From NCBI RefSeq assembly GCF_026625565.1, contig NZ_CP112998.1, forward strand, positions 5,916,001-5,980,000: a DNA stretch of 64,000 nucleotides. The letters are read 5' to 3'. The DNA is from Dyadobacter pollutisoli. Lineage in GTDB: Bacteria > Bacteroidota > Bacteroidia > Cytophagales > Spirosomataceae. A model generated the notes under the pieces. It saw only the letters and a list, made by a program, of their open reading frames with translations, did no database searches and was not told the origin of the DNA. How positions within the stretch are numbered: position 1 is the stretch's first letter; every line of letters begins with the position of its first letter. This document shows, piece after piece, positions 8,293-16,151 of the stretch. The position numbers were made by a program, and so were the translations under genes.

Positions 8293-9126
8293 ATGGTTCA
8301 AAGACATATTTTACTCATGGACGGCCCCGATCACAAGGGCCTGATTTATCTGGTAACCAAGATACTTTTCGCTCATAATCAGAATATTATAAGCAATGAC
8401 GAATATGTGAGCCCGTCCAAATACTTCTTCATGAGGACGGAATTTGAGGGTGAGGCTGATGTTACTGAGCTATTGCAAACGCTTCAAGCCGAGCTACCTG
8501 CCGGACTAAACCTTCGCATTAATCCCAAAAAAGGCAAGGATATCGTTCTACTGGTCACCAAAGAGCATCATTGTCTCGGTGAACTGCTGATCCGGTACGC
8601 ATTTAACGAACTGGACGCGACTATACTGGCGGTTATTAGTAACTACAATACATTACAGCCACTGGTTGGTAAATTCGGGATACCTTTTCATTTCATTTCA
8701 CATGAAAACAAAACCCGCGAAGAGCATGAGGAAGCTATTTTGAGAACGCTTGACGTATACCGGCCCGAATATCTGGTACTGGCCAAATATATGCGCATTA
8801 TCACGCCTGAGTTTGTCAATCATTTCCCCAATAAGATCATTAATATACACCATTCATTTCTTCCCGCATTTATCGGGGCAAACCCTTACCGGCAAGCTTA
8901 CGAAAGAGGGGTGAAAATCATTGGTGCAACTGCCCATTTTGTCAATAATGATCTGGACGAAGGGCCAATCATTGCTCAGGACGTAAAGGCCGTCGATCAC
9001 AAGCAGACTGCGTCTGATATGGCAACTCTGGGGAAGGATACAGAAAAAGCGGTTTTATCGAAGGCGTTGAAGCTCGTTTTTAACGATCGTGTCTTCATTC
9101 ACAACAACAGGACGATTATCCTTTAG
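8293..9126 (+). CDS. purU: Formyltetrahydrofolate deformylase
   Basis: 277 residues from the ATG at 8293 (MVQRHILLMDGPDHKGLIY). The frame is open upstream to a TTG at 8239, but this would overlap the promoter. The enzyme hydrolyses 10-formyl-THF to THF and formate. The N-terminal ACT domain (about 1-80) is followed by a formyl-transferase fold. The active-site stretch has NIHHSFLPAFIGANPY with the catalytic Asn/His, and HFVNNDLDEGPII with the catalytic Asp. It is transcribed alone, with a bidirectional terminator downstream. Confidence 0.93.
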   Translation: MVQRHILLMDGPDHKGLIYLVTKILFAHNQNIISNDEYVSPSKYFFMRTEFEGEADVTELLQTLQAELPAGLNLRINPKKGKDIVLLVTKEHHCLGELLIRYAFNELDATILAVISNYNTLQPLVGKFGIPFHFISHENKTREEHEEAILRTLDVYRPEYLVLAKYMRIITPEFVNHFPNKIINIHHSFLPAFIGANPYRQAYERGVKIIGATAHFVNNDLDEGPIIAQDVKAVDHKQTASDMATLGKDTEKAVLSKALKLVFNDRVFIHNNRTIIL

Positions 9127-9131
9127 GCAAG

Positions 9132-9167
9132 AAAAAAGCCCTTAGTCAGAATCACCGAGGGCTTTTT
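9132..9167. terminator. Bidirectional terminator, purU / leuA
   Basis: AAAAAGCCCT pairs with AGGGCTTTTT, giving A-rich and T-rich flanks on both strands. It serves purU on the plus strand and the end of the leu operon, 100 bp away, on the minus strand. Confidence 0.85.
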
Positions 9168-9267
9168 GCAATCTGATGGATGTTATTGAATATGTAATGT
9201 TACAAAAAAATCTTTAAAACATCAAATTCAGATTCAAGGGGTTAACTAATTCTAATGATATTCTAAT

Positions 9268-10422
9268 TCAGACAGGAATAGCCGTCCTGGCAAGATCAAC
9301 AAGATCTGCATCGTTCACCTCTTTCTTCAAATCAGCTACCTCCAGAAACCTTGTGTAAAGTTCATCCAAGGCAGTTTTATCAAAACTGAACCCTAAAAGT
9401 TCAAGGCGATGCTTCAATGCATGACGTCCGCTTCTGGCCGTCAAAACGATGTCTGATTTATCTACACCCACATCATGCGGGTTCATAATCTCGTAATTCA
9501 ATGTATTTTTCAGGAAGCCGTCCTGATGTATCCCCGATGAATGCGCAAATGCATTACGGCCCACAATCGCCTTGTTGGCCTGGACCGGCATACGCATCAT
9601 TTTGGAAACAAGCTGGCTGGTTGGATATATAAACTGGGTATTAACACCCGTTTCCAAACCAAGCTCTTTATGAACCTGAAGTGCCATCACTACTTCTTCC
9701 AGCGAAGTATTTCCAGCGCGCTCTCCAATACCATTGATTGTAACTTCCACCTGACGTGCCCCCTGGTTGATTCCCGCAATTGAGTTTGCAGTCGCCAGAC
9801 CGAGATCATTATGGCAGTGAATGGAGATAGTCGCTTTATGAATGTTGGAAACGTTTTCAAATATATACTTGATCTTCCCACCGTATTCGTCAGGCAAGCA
9901 GTAGCCGGTCGTATCCGGAATGTTCACAACCGTTGCACCTGCACCAATAACAGCTTCAACCAATTGAGCAAGAAATACAAGATCCGCACGGCCTGCATCC
10001 TCGCAGTAAAATTCGACATCTTCTACTTTCGATTTCGCATACTTGGTAGCCGAAATCGCTCTTTCAATGATCTTTTCGCGGGTCGTATTGAACTTGTGCT
10101 GAATATGAATATCCGAAGATCCGATACCTGTGTGAATCCTTCCTCTCTGCGCATATTGCAGCGCATTTGCAGCCGCATCTATATCCCCCTGTACCGCACG
10201 TGACAATGCACAAATAATAGGTTCGCGCACTGCTTTTGAAATCTCTACCACCGACCGGAAGTCACCAGGACTTGATACCGGAAAACCGGCCTCAATAATA
10301 TCCACCCCTAGCTTTTCGAGTTGCTTGGCTACAACAATCTTTTCTTCCGTGGTTAATTGGCTGCCTGGTACCTGCTCGCCGTCTCGTAAAGTTGTGTCGA
10401 AGATTTGAACTCGATTACTCAT
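9268..10422 (-). CDS. leuA: 2-isopropylmalate synthase, short form
   Basis: 384-residue DRE-TIM metallolyase that condenses acetyl-CoA with 2-oxoisovalerate, the first committed step to leucine. DTTLRDGEQ at residues 9-17 and the metal-binding HCHN at 202-205 are present, as are GFPVSSPGDF and NGIGERAGNTSLEE. It ends shortly after the linker subdomain, with only about 60 residues after ARSGRHALKHRLE. The C-terminal LeuA allosteric domain of the usual 510-residue enzyme is absent, so leucine feedback through that domain is not expected. It is the last gene of the leu cluster and has its own promoter element, leader peptide and attenuator upstream. Confidence 0.92.
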   Translation of the reverse strand: MSNRVQIFDTTLRDGEQVPGSQLTTEEKIVVAKQLEKLGVDIIEAGFPVSSPGDFRSVVEISKAVREPIICALSRAVQGDIDAAANALQYAQRGRIHTGIGSSDIHIQHKFNTTREKIIERAISATKYAKSKVEDVEFYCEDAGRADLVFLAQLVEAVIGAGATVVNIPDTTGYCLPDEYGGKIKYIFENVSNIHKATISIHCHNDLGLATANSIAGINQGARQVEVTINGIGERAGNTSLEEVVMALQVHKELGLETGVNTQFIYPTSQLVSKMMRMPVQANKAIVGRNAFAHSSGIHQDGFLKNTLNYEIMNPHDVGVDKSDIVLTARSGRHALKHRLELLGFSFDKTALDELYTRFLEVADLKKEVNDADLVDLARTAIPV

Positions 10423-10473
10423 TGGTGGGTATTAAAATTTTAATGGAAGACGAATTTAATAATTTTCAAACAA

Positions 10474-10506
10474 TATAAAACCCTTTCCGGATTAGAGAAA
10501 GGGTTT
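10474..10506 (-). terminator. leuA attenuator terminator
   Basis: Perfect 10-bp stem AAACCCTTTC/GAAAGGGTTT with a 9-nt loop, followed on the minus strand by TTTTAT. It lies between the Leu-rich leader peptide and leuA, 52 bp before the ATG, where a regulated terminator should be. Upstream GGGAAAGGTT can pair with the 5' arm with one bulge, a possible antiterminator. Confidence 0.8.
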
Positions 10507-10537
10507 GGAACGAATCAAAACATAACCTTTCCCGTTA

Positions 10538-10588
10538 TTACGGAATTAACAGAATGAGAAGATTTAGGTTTCTATCGAGTGCGTTCAT
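10538..10588 (-). CDS. leuL: leu leader peptide
   Basis: 16-codon ORF MNALDRNLNLLILLIP. Six of 16 residues are Leu, using CTC, CTA, CTT, CTC, CTG and TTA, and two are Ile; six of the last eight residues are Leu or Ile. It begins about 62 nt after a TAnnTTTG element and stops 32 nt before the terminator hairpin. This is the arrangement of a ribosome-stalling leader: slow translation of Leu codons would prevent the CCGT/ACGG hairpin at the stop codon and free the downstream G-rich strand to block the terminator. The mechanism is inferred from layout. Confidence 0.75.
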   Translation of the reverse strand: MNALDRNLNLLILLIP

Positions 10589-10655
10589 TTTGTGTTTGCG
10601 AAAATTCGCTGGCCGCGAGTTTCTTCTGCAAAGAAAACATAAGTTTTGCTTTCAA

Positions 10656-10663
10656 CAAATATA
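10656..10663 (-). promoter_or_regulatory. -7 promoter element of the leuA leader
   Basis: TATATTTG on the minus strand matches TAnnTTTG exactly, with TTTA 18 bp upstream as a weak -33 element. It lies just after the leuB stop codon, so leuA can be transcribed independently of the leuCD-cimA-leuB block. Confidence 0.5.
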
Positions 10664-10685
10664 ATTTGGCAAAACTTGCTGTAAA

Positions 10686-11756
10686 TTATATTCTTTTTAA
10701 AAGTTCAATACCAGCAGCTTGCGTGTTCAGGATCAGTTCGGCAGGAGTGCTTGCATCGGCAATATCCCGGGTTCTGAAACCATCTTTCAGCAATTTGTCA
10801 ACTGCCGAAATAATCGCATCCGATTCTTCCTTCAGACCAAATGATATATCGAGAAGCAAAGCAGCTGAAAGTACTGACGCTAACGGATTTGCAATTCCCT
10901 TTCCGGTAATGTCATGGGCCGATCCGTGAATCGGTTCGTATACGCCGGTACTGTCCCCAACAGAGGCAGAAGCCAGCATACCCATTGAACCTGCGATCTG
11001 ACTTGCTTCGTCTGTAAGAATATCTCCGAACAAATTGGCTGTTACAACCACATCAAAACGGCGTGGATCTTTGATCAGCATCATCGCCGCAGAATCTACA
11101 AACTGATGTTCAACTTCGATATCAGGATACTCAGGAGCAAGCGCCTGGATCACCTCACGCCACAGGCGGCTGGTTTCCAAAACATTTGCCTTATCTACCG
11201 AACACAATTTTTTGCCACGGGTACGTGCTGCCTCAAATGCCTTACGACCAATGCGCTCCACTTCGTACCTACTGTATTCAGCTATATCGAATGCTGTATT
11301 ATTATCATTTTTCCGTCCTTTCTCTCCGAAATAAATGTCTCCTGTCAACTCACGGAAGAAAAGAATATCCGAACCTTTCAGAATTTCAGGCTTGATAGAA
11401 GATGCTCCCAATAATTCGTCGAACAACTTGATAGGACGTAAATTGGCATATAATCCCAGCTCTTTACGCATTTTCAGCAGCCCTTGTTCCGGGCGTACTT
11501 TCGCAGTAGGGTCATTATCGTATTTTGGGTGACCCACCGCTCCGAAAAGGATTGCATCCGATGCGCGCATCTTTGCCAATGTTTCATCAGGAAGCGGGTT
11601 ACCTGTTGCTTCGATCGCAACGTGTCCCATCAATGCTTCATCGTAGCTGAATTCATGGCCGAATTTCTCAGCAATTTTTACCAACACATTCTTTCCAACC
11701 TCTGTTACTTCTTGTCCGATTCCGTCTCCCGGAACGATTAGGATATTCTTCTTCAT
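10686..11756 (-). CDS. leuB: 3-isopropylmalate dehydrogenase
   Basis: 356-residue NAD-dependent beta-decarboxylating dehydrogenase that converts 3-isopropylmalate to 2-oxoisocaproate. It can also act on citramalate-derived erythro-3-methylmalate. IVPGDGIGQEVT at the N-terminus, the substrate arginines in the LRPIKLF and RELTGDIYFG regions, the metal site DSAAMMLIKDP...NLFGDILTDEASQIAGS and the NAD loop EPIHGSAHDITGKGIANP are all present. Length is normal. It lies between cimA and leuA; the 59-bp cimA-leuB gap contains a hairpin. Confidence 0.95.
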   Translation of the reverse strand: MKKNILIVPGDGIGQEVTEVGKNVLVKIAEKFGHEFSYDEALMGHVAIEATGNPLPDETLAKMRASDAILFGAVGHPKYDNDPTAKVRPEQGLLKMRKELGLYANLRPIKLFDELLGASSIKPEILKGSDILFFRELTGDIYFGEKGRKNDNNTAFDIAEYSRYEVERIGRKAFEAARTRGKKLCSVDKANVLETSRLWREVIQALAPEYPDIEVEHQFVDSAAMMLIKDPRRFDVVVTANLFGDILTDEASQIAGSMGMLASASVGDSTGVYEPIHGSAHDITGKGIANPLASVLSAALLLDISFGLKEESDAIISAVDKLLKDGFRTRDIADASTPAELILNTQAAGIELLKRI

Positions 11757-11794
11757 TAAGTGGTTTTGATTGATAATCAGTAAAATAAAACATT

Positions 11795-11814
11795 ATCCGG
11801 GTTGAGGCCCGGAT
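11795..11814 (-). terminator. Intra-operon hairpin, cimA-leuB
   Basis: Minus-strand stem ATCCGGG/CCCGGAT (7 bp, 6-nt loop) starting 1 nt after the cimA stop codon and followed by AATGTTTTATTTTA. The T-run is offset, so it may be a partial terminator or an mRNA-stabilising hairpin that sets the cimA:leuB ratio. Confidence 0.4.
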
Positions 11815-11815
11815 T

Positions 11816-13387
11816 TCATAAAGCATTAACCAAAGGAGGTTCAGGTTTTAGCGCTACGCTGTCCGGAATGCCAATCAGGTTGAGCATTTTTTGAGTCGCC
11901 ATAATCGCTGAAACTGTCTGATCGGAGTCAAGGCCGCGGGTTTTTACTTCTTTGCCGTTGATCTCCCAGGTAATAATGGTTTCGCAAAGGGCATCCGTTT
12001 TTCCCCCTGGCGGAATCCGTACCGCATAGTCGGTCAGCATCGGTAAGCTGATCCCTTTCAGACAATATATCTTTTTGAGCGCATTCATAAACGCATCATA
12101 CTGACCGTCTCCCTGCGCACTTTCCTCAAAAACTTCGTCTCCGAACTTGATCTGCAGCGTTGCAGAAGGTTTCAGGTTCTTGGAATGGGTCAGCACGTAG
12201 TTGACGATCACTACCTTTTCCTCAATGGCATTACTCGCCAGAACATCAGAAATAATGTAAGGGAGATCCTCAGGAGTTACAGCTTCTTTCCTGTCGCCCA
12301 GTTCAATAATCCGCTGCGTAACCTTTTTCAGGTCCGAGTCCGACAAATATATTCCCAGATCACGCAGGTTATTCTCGATATTGGCCTTTCCAGAAGTTTT
12401 GCCTAGTGCATACAGACGTTGTCTGCCAAATCTCTCGGGCATTAACTTACTGAAATACAAACCATTCTTTTTGTCTCCATCAGCATGGATACCAGCAGTC
12501 TGTGTAAATACGCTCTCTCCGACAATGGGCTTGTTGGAAGGAATCCGTATCCCCGAAAACGTCTCGACCAGCTTGCTGACCGAGTAAAGCGATCGCTCAT
12601 TAACGGAGGTTTTGAATTCCGGCATCAGATCGTTCAAAACAGCGATTGTGCTTGCCAGAGGAGCATTTCCAGTTCTTTCACCCATTCCATTCACCGTTAG
12701 ATGAAGGCCATGAGCACCTGCACGCAATGCTTCCATCACGTTTGCCACACTCAGATCGTAATCGTTATGGGCATGAAATTCAAAATGATGGTTGGGATAC
12801 TTGTCCACGATCGCCTTCACAAATGTGTAGGATTCCGAAGGGGTCAATATTCCTAATGTATCAGGAAGAAGAATTCTCTTCACAGGCTGGGTTACCAGAA
12901 AATCCAGCGACGCAAAAACGTAGTCCGGAGAATTCCGCATACCATTACTCCAGTCTTCCAGGTAAACATTACAATCGATTCCTTTGGACTCGGCCAGTTC
13001 AATTACAGCCCGAATGTCTTCAAAATGCTCCCGAGGGGATTTCTTTAACTGGTGAGTCAAATGGTTTAGCGAACCTTTCGTCAAGAGATTCATCACCTTC
13101 GCTCCCGACTGCAGCATCCAGTTGATAGACTGTTCTCCATCGACGAAGGTCAGAACTTCGATTTTATCTAAAAAACCATTCACTTTCGCCCAGTCCGTGA
13201 TTTTCTTAACTGCCTGAAATTCACCTTCCGACACCCTGGCCGAAGCGATTTCAATGCGGTCAACTTTCACTTCCTGAAGAAGGATTTGAGCGATTGTTAA
13301 TTTTTCTGACGCAGAAAACGACACTCCGCTGGTTTGTTCACCATCCCGAAGCGTCGTATCCATTATTTCAATATAGCGACTAGTCAT
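11816..13387 (-). CDS. cimA: (R)-citramalate synthase (LeuA-like with regulatory domain)
   Basis: 523-residue DRE-TIM synthase: DTTLRDGEQ at 10-18, HAHND at 205-209 and a C-terminal LeuA-type allosteric domain at about 390-510 ending IPPGGKTDALCETIITWE...DQTVSAIMATQKMLN. It follows Leptospira citramalate synthase closely (LEDWSNGMRNSPDYV, VFTQTAGIHADGDKKNGLY). The three residues recalled as lining the pyruvate pocket there (Leu81, Leu104, Tyr144) correspond to Leu79, Leu102 and Tyr142 here. It should therefore condense acetyl-CoA and pyruvate to citramalate, giving 2-oxobutyrate through LeuCD and LeuB. A second isopropylmalate synthase is the alternative. Confidence 0.8.
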   Translation of the reverse strand: MTSRYIEIMDTTLRDGEQTSGVSFSASEKLTIAQILLQEVKVDRIEIASARVSEGEFQAVKKITDWAKVNGFLDKIEVLTFVDGEQSINWMLQSGAKVMNLLTKGSLNHLTHQLKKSPREHFEDIRAVIELAESKGIDCNVYLEDWSNGMRNSPDYVFASLDFLVTQPVKRILLPDTLGILTPSESYTFVKAIVDKYPNHHFEFHAHNDYDLSVANVMEALRAGAHGLHLTVNGMGERTGNAPLASTIAVLNDLMPEFKTSVNERSLYSVSKLVETFSGIRIPSNKPIVGESVFTQTAGIHADGDKKNGLYFSKLMPERFGRQRLYALGKTSGKANIENNLRDLGIYLSDSDLKKVTQRIIELGDRKEAVTPEDLPYIISDVLASNAIEEKVVIVNYVLTHSKNLKPSATLQIKFGDEVFEESAQGDGQYDAFMNALKKIYCLKGISLPMLTDYAVRIPPGGKTDALCETIITWEINGKEVKTRGLDSDQTVSAIMATQKMLNLIGIPDSVALKPEPPLVNAL

Positions 13388-13391
13388 ATGC

Positions 13392-13467
13392 GGCTGTCGG
13401 CATTCAGCTGCCGGCTATCGGCGATTCAGTATAAACCGAGAGCCGAAAGCCGATAACCGATAGCCAG
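13392..13467. repeat. GGCTGTC-family heptad hairpin array
   Basis: The cimA-leuD spacer is made of 7-bp units: GGCTGTC, GGCATTC, AGCTGCC, GGCTATC, GGCGATT at 13392-13426, then the inverse orientation GCCGAAA, GCCGATA, ACCGATA at 13442-13462. The two halves can fold on each other. It is the same family as the arrays around the four-helix-bundle gene. Confidence 0.75.
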
Positions 13468-13468
13468 A

Positions 13469-14065
13469 TTAATATATTCTCTCTGCTTCGAACTCCTTAA
13501 TTTCTCCCTTCATGGCCTGCAGATAGTCGATATCATCGAACCCATTAGTCATGTTATGCTTTTTGTAACCATTGATATCGAATGATTCCGATTCACCCGA
13601 GCCGAGGATTGTAATGGTCTGTTCTTCCAGATTTATCTCAAATTCTGCATTAGGATCTGCCTCGATAGCAAGGAAAATTTTGTCCAGGAACTCAGGACTC
13701 ACCTGCACCGGTAAGATACCAATGTTCAACGAGTTACCTTTAAAAATGTCTGCAAAGAAGCTGGAAACAACGCAACGGAAACCATAATCGTAAATGGCCC
13801 AGGCAGCGTGCTCGCGACTTGACCCGCTCCCGAAATTGTGACCGCCTACCAGGATTTTTCCTGAATAGATAGGGTTGTTCAATACAAAATCCTGTTTTGG
13901 AGTATCATCTCCATTGTAACGCCAATCGCGGAAAAGGTTGTCTCCAAATCCTTCGCGCTTAGTCGCTTTAAGAAAACGTGCCGGGATAATCTGGTCGGTA
14001 TCAACGTTTTCAATCGGCAAAGGAACTGCCGTACTTCTTAAAACTGTGAATTTATCGTAAGCCAT
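13469..14065 (-). CDS. leuD: 3-isopropylmalate dehydratase small subunit
   Basis: 198-residue swivel-domain subunit that pairs with LeuC to isomerise 2- to 3-isopropylmalate; it can also act on citramalate. VDTDQIIPARFLKATKREGFGDNLF and GGHNFGSGSSREHAAWAIYDYGFR are diagnostic. Length is normal. It is separated from leuC by a four-helix-bundle gene and is bounded on both sides by GGCTGTC-type arrays, although leuC and leuD usually sit together. Confidence 0.95.
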   Translation of the reverse strand: MAYDKFTVLRSTAVPLPIENVDTDQIIPARFLKATKREGFGDNLFRDWRYNGDDTPKQDFVLNNPIYSGKILVGGHNFGSGSSREHAAWAIYDYGFRCVVSSFFADIFKGNSLNIGILPVQVSPEFLDKIFLAIEADPNAEFEINLEEQTITILGSGESESFDINGYKKHNMTNGFDDIDYLQAMKGEIKEFEAERIY

Positions 14066-14072
14066 GTTAATT

Positions 14073-14100
14073 GGCTGTCGGCTGTCGGCTGTCGGCTGTC
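14073..14100. repeat. Four tandem GGCTGTC heptads
   Basis: Four exact copies of GGCTGTC, 7 bp after the leuD start codon on its upstream side and 25 bp beyond the four-helix-bundle stop codon. They face the inverse heptads at 14513-14533. Confidence 0.9.
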
Positions 14101-14125
14101 GATCTTTTGGATCTTCACCTTAACC

Positions 14126-14485
14126 TTAGACTTCAGCGTTTAGTTTTTTAATTAAATGGTATAACTGCTTTTTTATCGATACAATCTCGATTTGAATCGG
14201 ATCATAACTTCGTTCATTTAAATATTCAAGATCCTTCGCGAGTAACATCAGATATTCGATTTCCTGACACGATCCAAATGAAATTCCAAGAAATCTTGCA
14301 AAATCCTTTTCACTAGCCTTTCCGCATCCTTCACAAATATTAGTTGGAACGGAAACAATCGCTCGCCTTATTTGCGATACTAAGCCAAATTTCTCTTCAT
14401 TTGGAAATCGGGCAGTTATCTGGTAAAGTTCAAGAACTAACCTATGGCTTTGTTCCCAAACCGCATACTTGCGAAAATCTCTCAT
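14126..14485 (-). CDS. Four-helix-bundle protein (23S rRNA IVS type)
   Basis: 119-residue all-helical protein with signature FPNEEKFGLVSQIRRAIVSVPTNICEG, then FLGISFGSCQEIEYLMLLAKDL and IKKQLYHLIKKL. This is the family encoded in 23S rRNA intervening sequences and related to the accessory protein of diversity-generating retroelements. Its biochemical role is unknown; a positively charged bundle binding nucleic acid is the usual proposal. Here it sits between leuC and leuD in the same orientation, bracketed by GGCTGTC heptads at 14073-14100 and their inverse at 14513-14533. That makes gene plus repeats a discrete 461-bp unit inside a biosynthetic operon. Confidence 0.9.
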   Translation of the reverse strand: MRDFRKYAVWEQSHRLVLELYQITARFPNEEKFGLVSQIRRAIVSVPTNICEGCGKASEKDFARFLGISFGSCQEIEYLMLLAKDLEYLNERSYDPIQIEIVSIKKQLYHLIKKLNAEV

Positions 14486-14512
14486 ATATCAGTGTGTGTA
14501 AAAATCTCGACT

Positions 14513-14533
14513 GCCGAAAGCCGACAGCCGAAG
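14513..14533. repeat. Three inverse GGCTNTC heptads
   Basis: GCCGAAA, GCCGACA, GCCGAAG: the inverse orientation of the heptads at 14073-14100. They end 3 bp from the leuC stop codon and form the other end of the unit containing the four-helix-bundle gene. Confidence 0.8.
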
Positions 14534-14536
14534 TAC

Positions 14537-15940
14537 TCAAAGAAGCTCTCTTGGATCCGTTACTACTCCGGTTACGGCTGCTGCTGCTGCTACCAACGGG
14601 CTAGCCAGAAGCGTACGGGCACCGGGGCCCTGGCGACCTTCGAAATTCCGGTTTGAAGTACTTACTGCATATTTTCCTGCTGGTATCTTGTCATCATTCA
14701 TGGCAAGACAAGCCGAGCAGCCTGGCTGGCGAAGCTCAAATCCCGCCTCAGTAAGGATATCCAGGATACCTTCTTCTTTAATCTGTGCTTCAACGATATG
14801 TGACCCCGGAACCACCCAGGCCGTAACGTTATCTGCCTTTTTACGGCCTTTTACGATTGATGCGAATGCGCGGAAGTCTTCAATGCGTCCGTTTGTGCAG
14901 CTACCAATGAAAACGTAATCTATTTTCTTGCCTAACATGGATTCATTTTCATGGAAACCCATGTAGCTCAGCGATTTATCATAAGTTGACTTACCGCCTT
15001 CAACCTGATCGGAAGTAGGAATCGATTTTGAAATTCCCTGGCCCATTCCCGGGTTGGTACCGTAAGTAATCATTGGCTCAATGTCCGCAGCATCGAAATG
15101 GTACTCTTTGTCAAAAGTAGCTCCTTCGTCGGTTTTAAGCGTTTTCCAATAAGCCAACGCCTGATCCCATTTCTCTCCTTTTGGAGCCTGCTCACGGCCA
15201 TTGATATATGCAAATGTGGTTTCGTCGGGAGCGATCATACCACCGCGTGCCCCCATTTCGATACTCATGTTACAAACCGTCATACGGCCTTCCATGCTCA
15301 TATTTTCAAAAACATCACCTGCATATTCCACAAAATATCCTGTGGCACCAGCTGTGGTCAGTTTTGAAATAACATATAATGTAACATCTTTTGGAGTAAC
15401 ACCTTTGCCCAGTTTACCGGTAACATTTACACGCATTTTCTTAGGCTTAGGCTGCATGATGCATTGCGAAGAAAGCACCATTTCAACCTCAGAAGTACCA
15501 ATTCCGAATGCTATCGCACCGAAAGCGCCGTGGGTAGAAGTATGAGAATCACCGCAAACGATGGTCATTCCAGGAAGCGTAATACCGTTTTCAGGTCCTA
15601 CTACGTGCACAATTCCGTTTCTGGCATGGCCCAGGCCCCAATGTGAAATTCCGTATTTCAATGAGTTGGTTTCCAATGCTTTCAGCTGATTCGCAGAAAG
15701 CGGATCGGCAACGGGAAGGTGTTGGTTAATAGTAGGAGTGTTATGATCCGCAGTGGCAAATGTGCGCTCAGGATACATTACACCAATGTTTCTGCTTTCC
15801 AGTCCTAGAAAAGCAACCGGGCTGGTTACTTCGTGGATAAAATGACGGTCAATAAAGAAGACATCGGGACCATCAGCGATTTTACGGACAACGTGTGCGT
15901 CCCACACTTTGTCGAAAAGGGTACTAGCTTGATTACTCAT
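14537..15940 (-). CDS. leuC: 3-isopropylmalate dehydratase large subunit
   Basis: 467-residue aconitase-superfamily subunit. The [4Fe-4S] ligands are Cys348 (GSCTNGR), Cys408 and Cys411 (GCSAC). CGDSHTSTHGAFGAIAFGIGTSEVE and the C-terminal SNRNFEGRQGPGARTLLASP are intact, and length is normal. It is the first gene of the leu block; the 211-bp spacer upstream, as far as the toxin gene, contains no leader peptide or terminator like those of ilvD and leuA. The 3' end abuts GGCTGTC-family repeats without disrupting the C-terminus (VVTDPRELL). Confidence 0.96.
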   Translation of the reverse strand: MSNQASTLFDKVWDAHVVRKIADGPDVFFIDRHFIHEVTSPVAFLGLESRNIGVMYPERTFATADHNTPTINQHLPVADPLSANQLKALETNSLKYGISHWGLGHARNGIVHVVGPENGITLPGMTIVCGDSHTSTHGAFGAIAFGIGTSEVEMVLSSQCIMQPKPKKMRVNVTGKLGKGVTPKDVTLYVISKLTTAGATGYFVEYAGDVFENMSMEGRMTVCNMSIEMGARGGMIAPDETTFAYINGREQAPKGEKWDQALAYWKTLKTDEGATFDKEYHFDAADIEPMITYGTNPGMGQGISKSIPTSDQVEGGKSTYDKSLSYMGFHENESMLGKKIDYVFIGSCTNGRIEDFRAFASIVKGRKKADNVTAWVVPGSHIVEAQIKEEGILDILTEAGFELRQPGCSACLAMNDDKIPAGKYAVSTSNRNFEGRQGPGARTLLASPLVAAAAAVTGVVTDPRELL

Positions 15941-16151
15941 TTTTTATAAATTAAAATTTCGCCTCTCCAAGACTGGCCTTAAAGAATCAATCAAATGATG
16001 TACTGCTTCTTTAAAGGAGTATTGAGAATACAAATTACCACAAATTCAAGCGAATAAGTATAACGGTAAAGGCTCAAAAAGTAGTGATTTTGGTTTGAAC
16101 GTGCAGTTTGAGCGAAAATTGGCACTTGCGGGGTTGGTGCTGGTTAGATTC

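Noticed and set aside
10573..10641. Alternative 22-codon ORF (MFSLQKKLAASEF...) upstream of leuA
   Set aside because: It starts close to the predicted transcription start but contains only two Leu codons and ends before the hairpin region. The overlapping Leu-rich ORF fits attenuation far better.
14073..14533. Classical insertion sequence
   Set aside because: There is no transposase, the ends are heptad arrays rather than unique terminal inverted repeats, and no target-site duplication could be identified.
15941..16151. Search for a leader peptide and attenuator before leuC
   Set aside because: The minus-strand spacer has no ATG and no hairpin with a T-run; only an imperfect CCTTTAAAGAA/TTCTTTAAGG stem is present.
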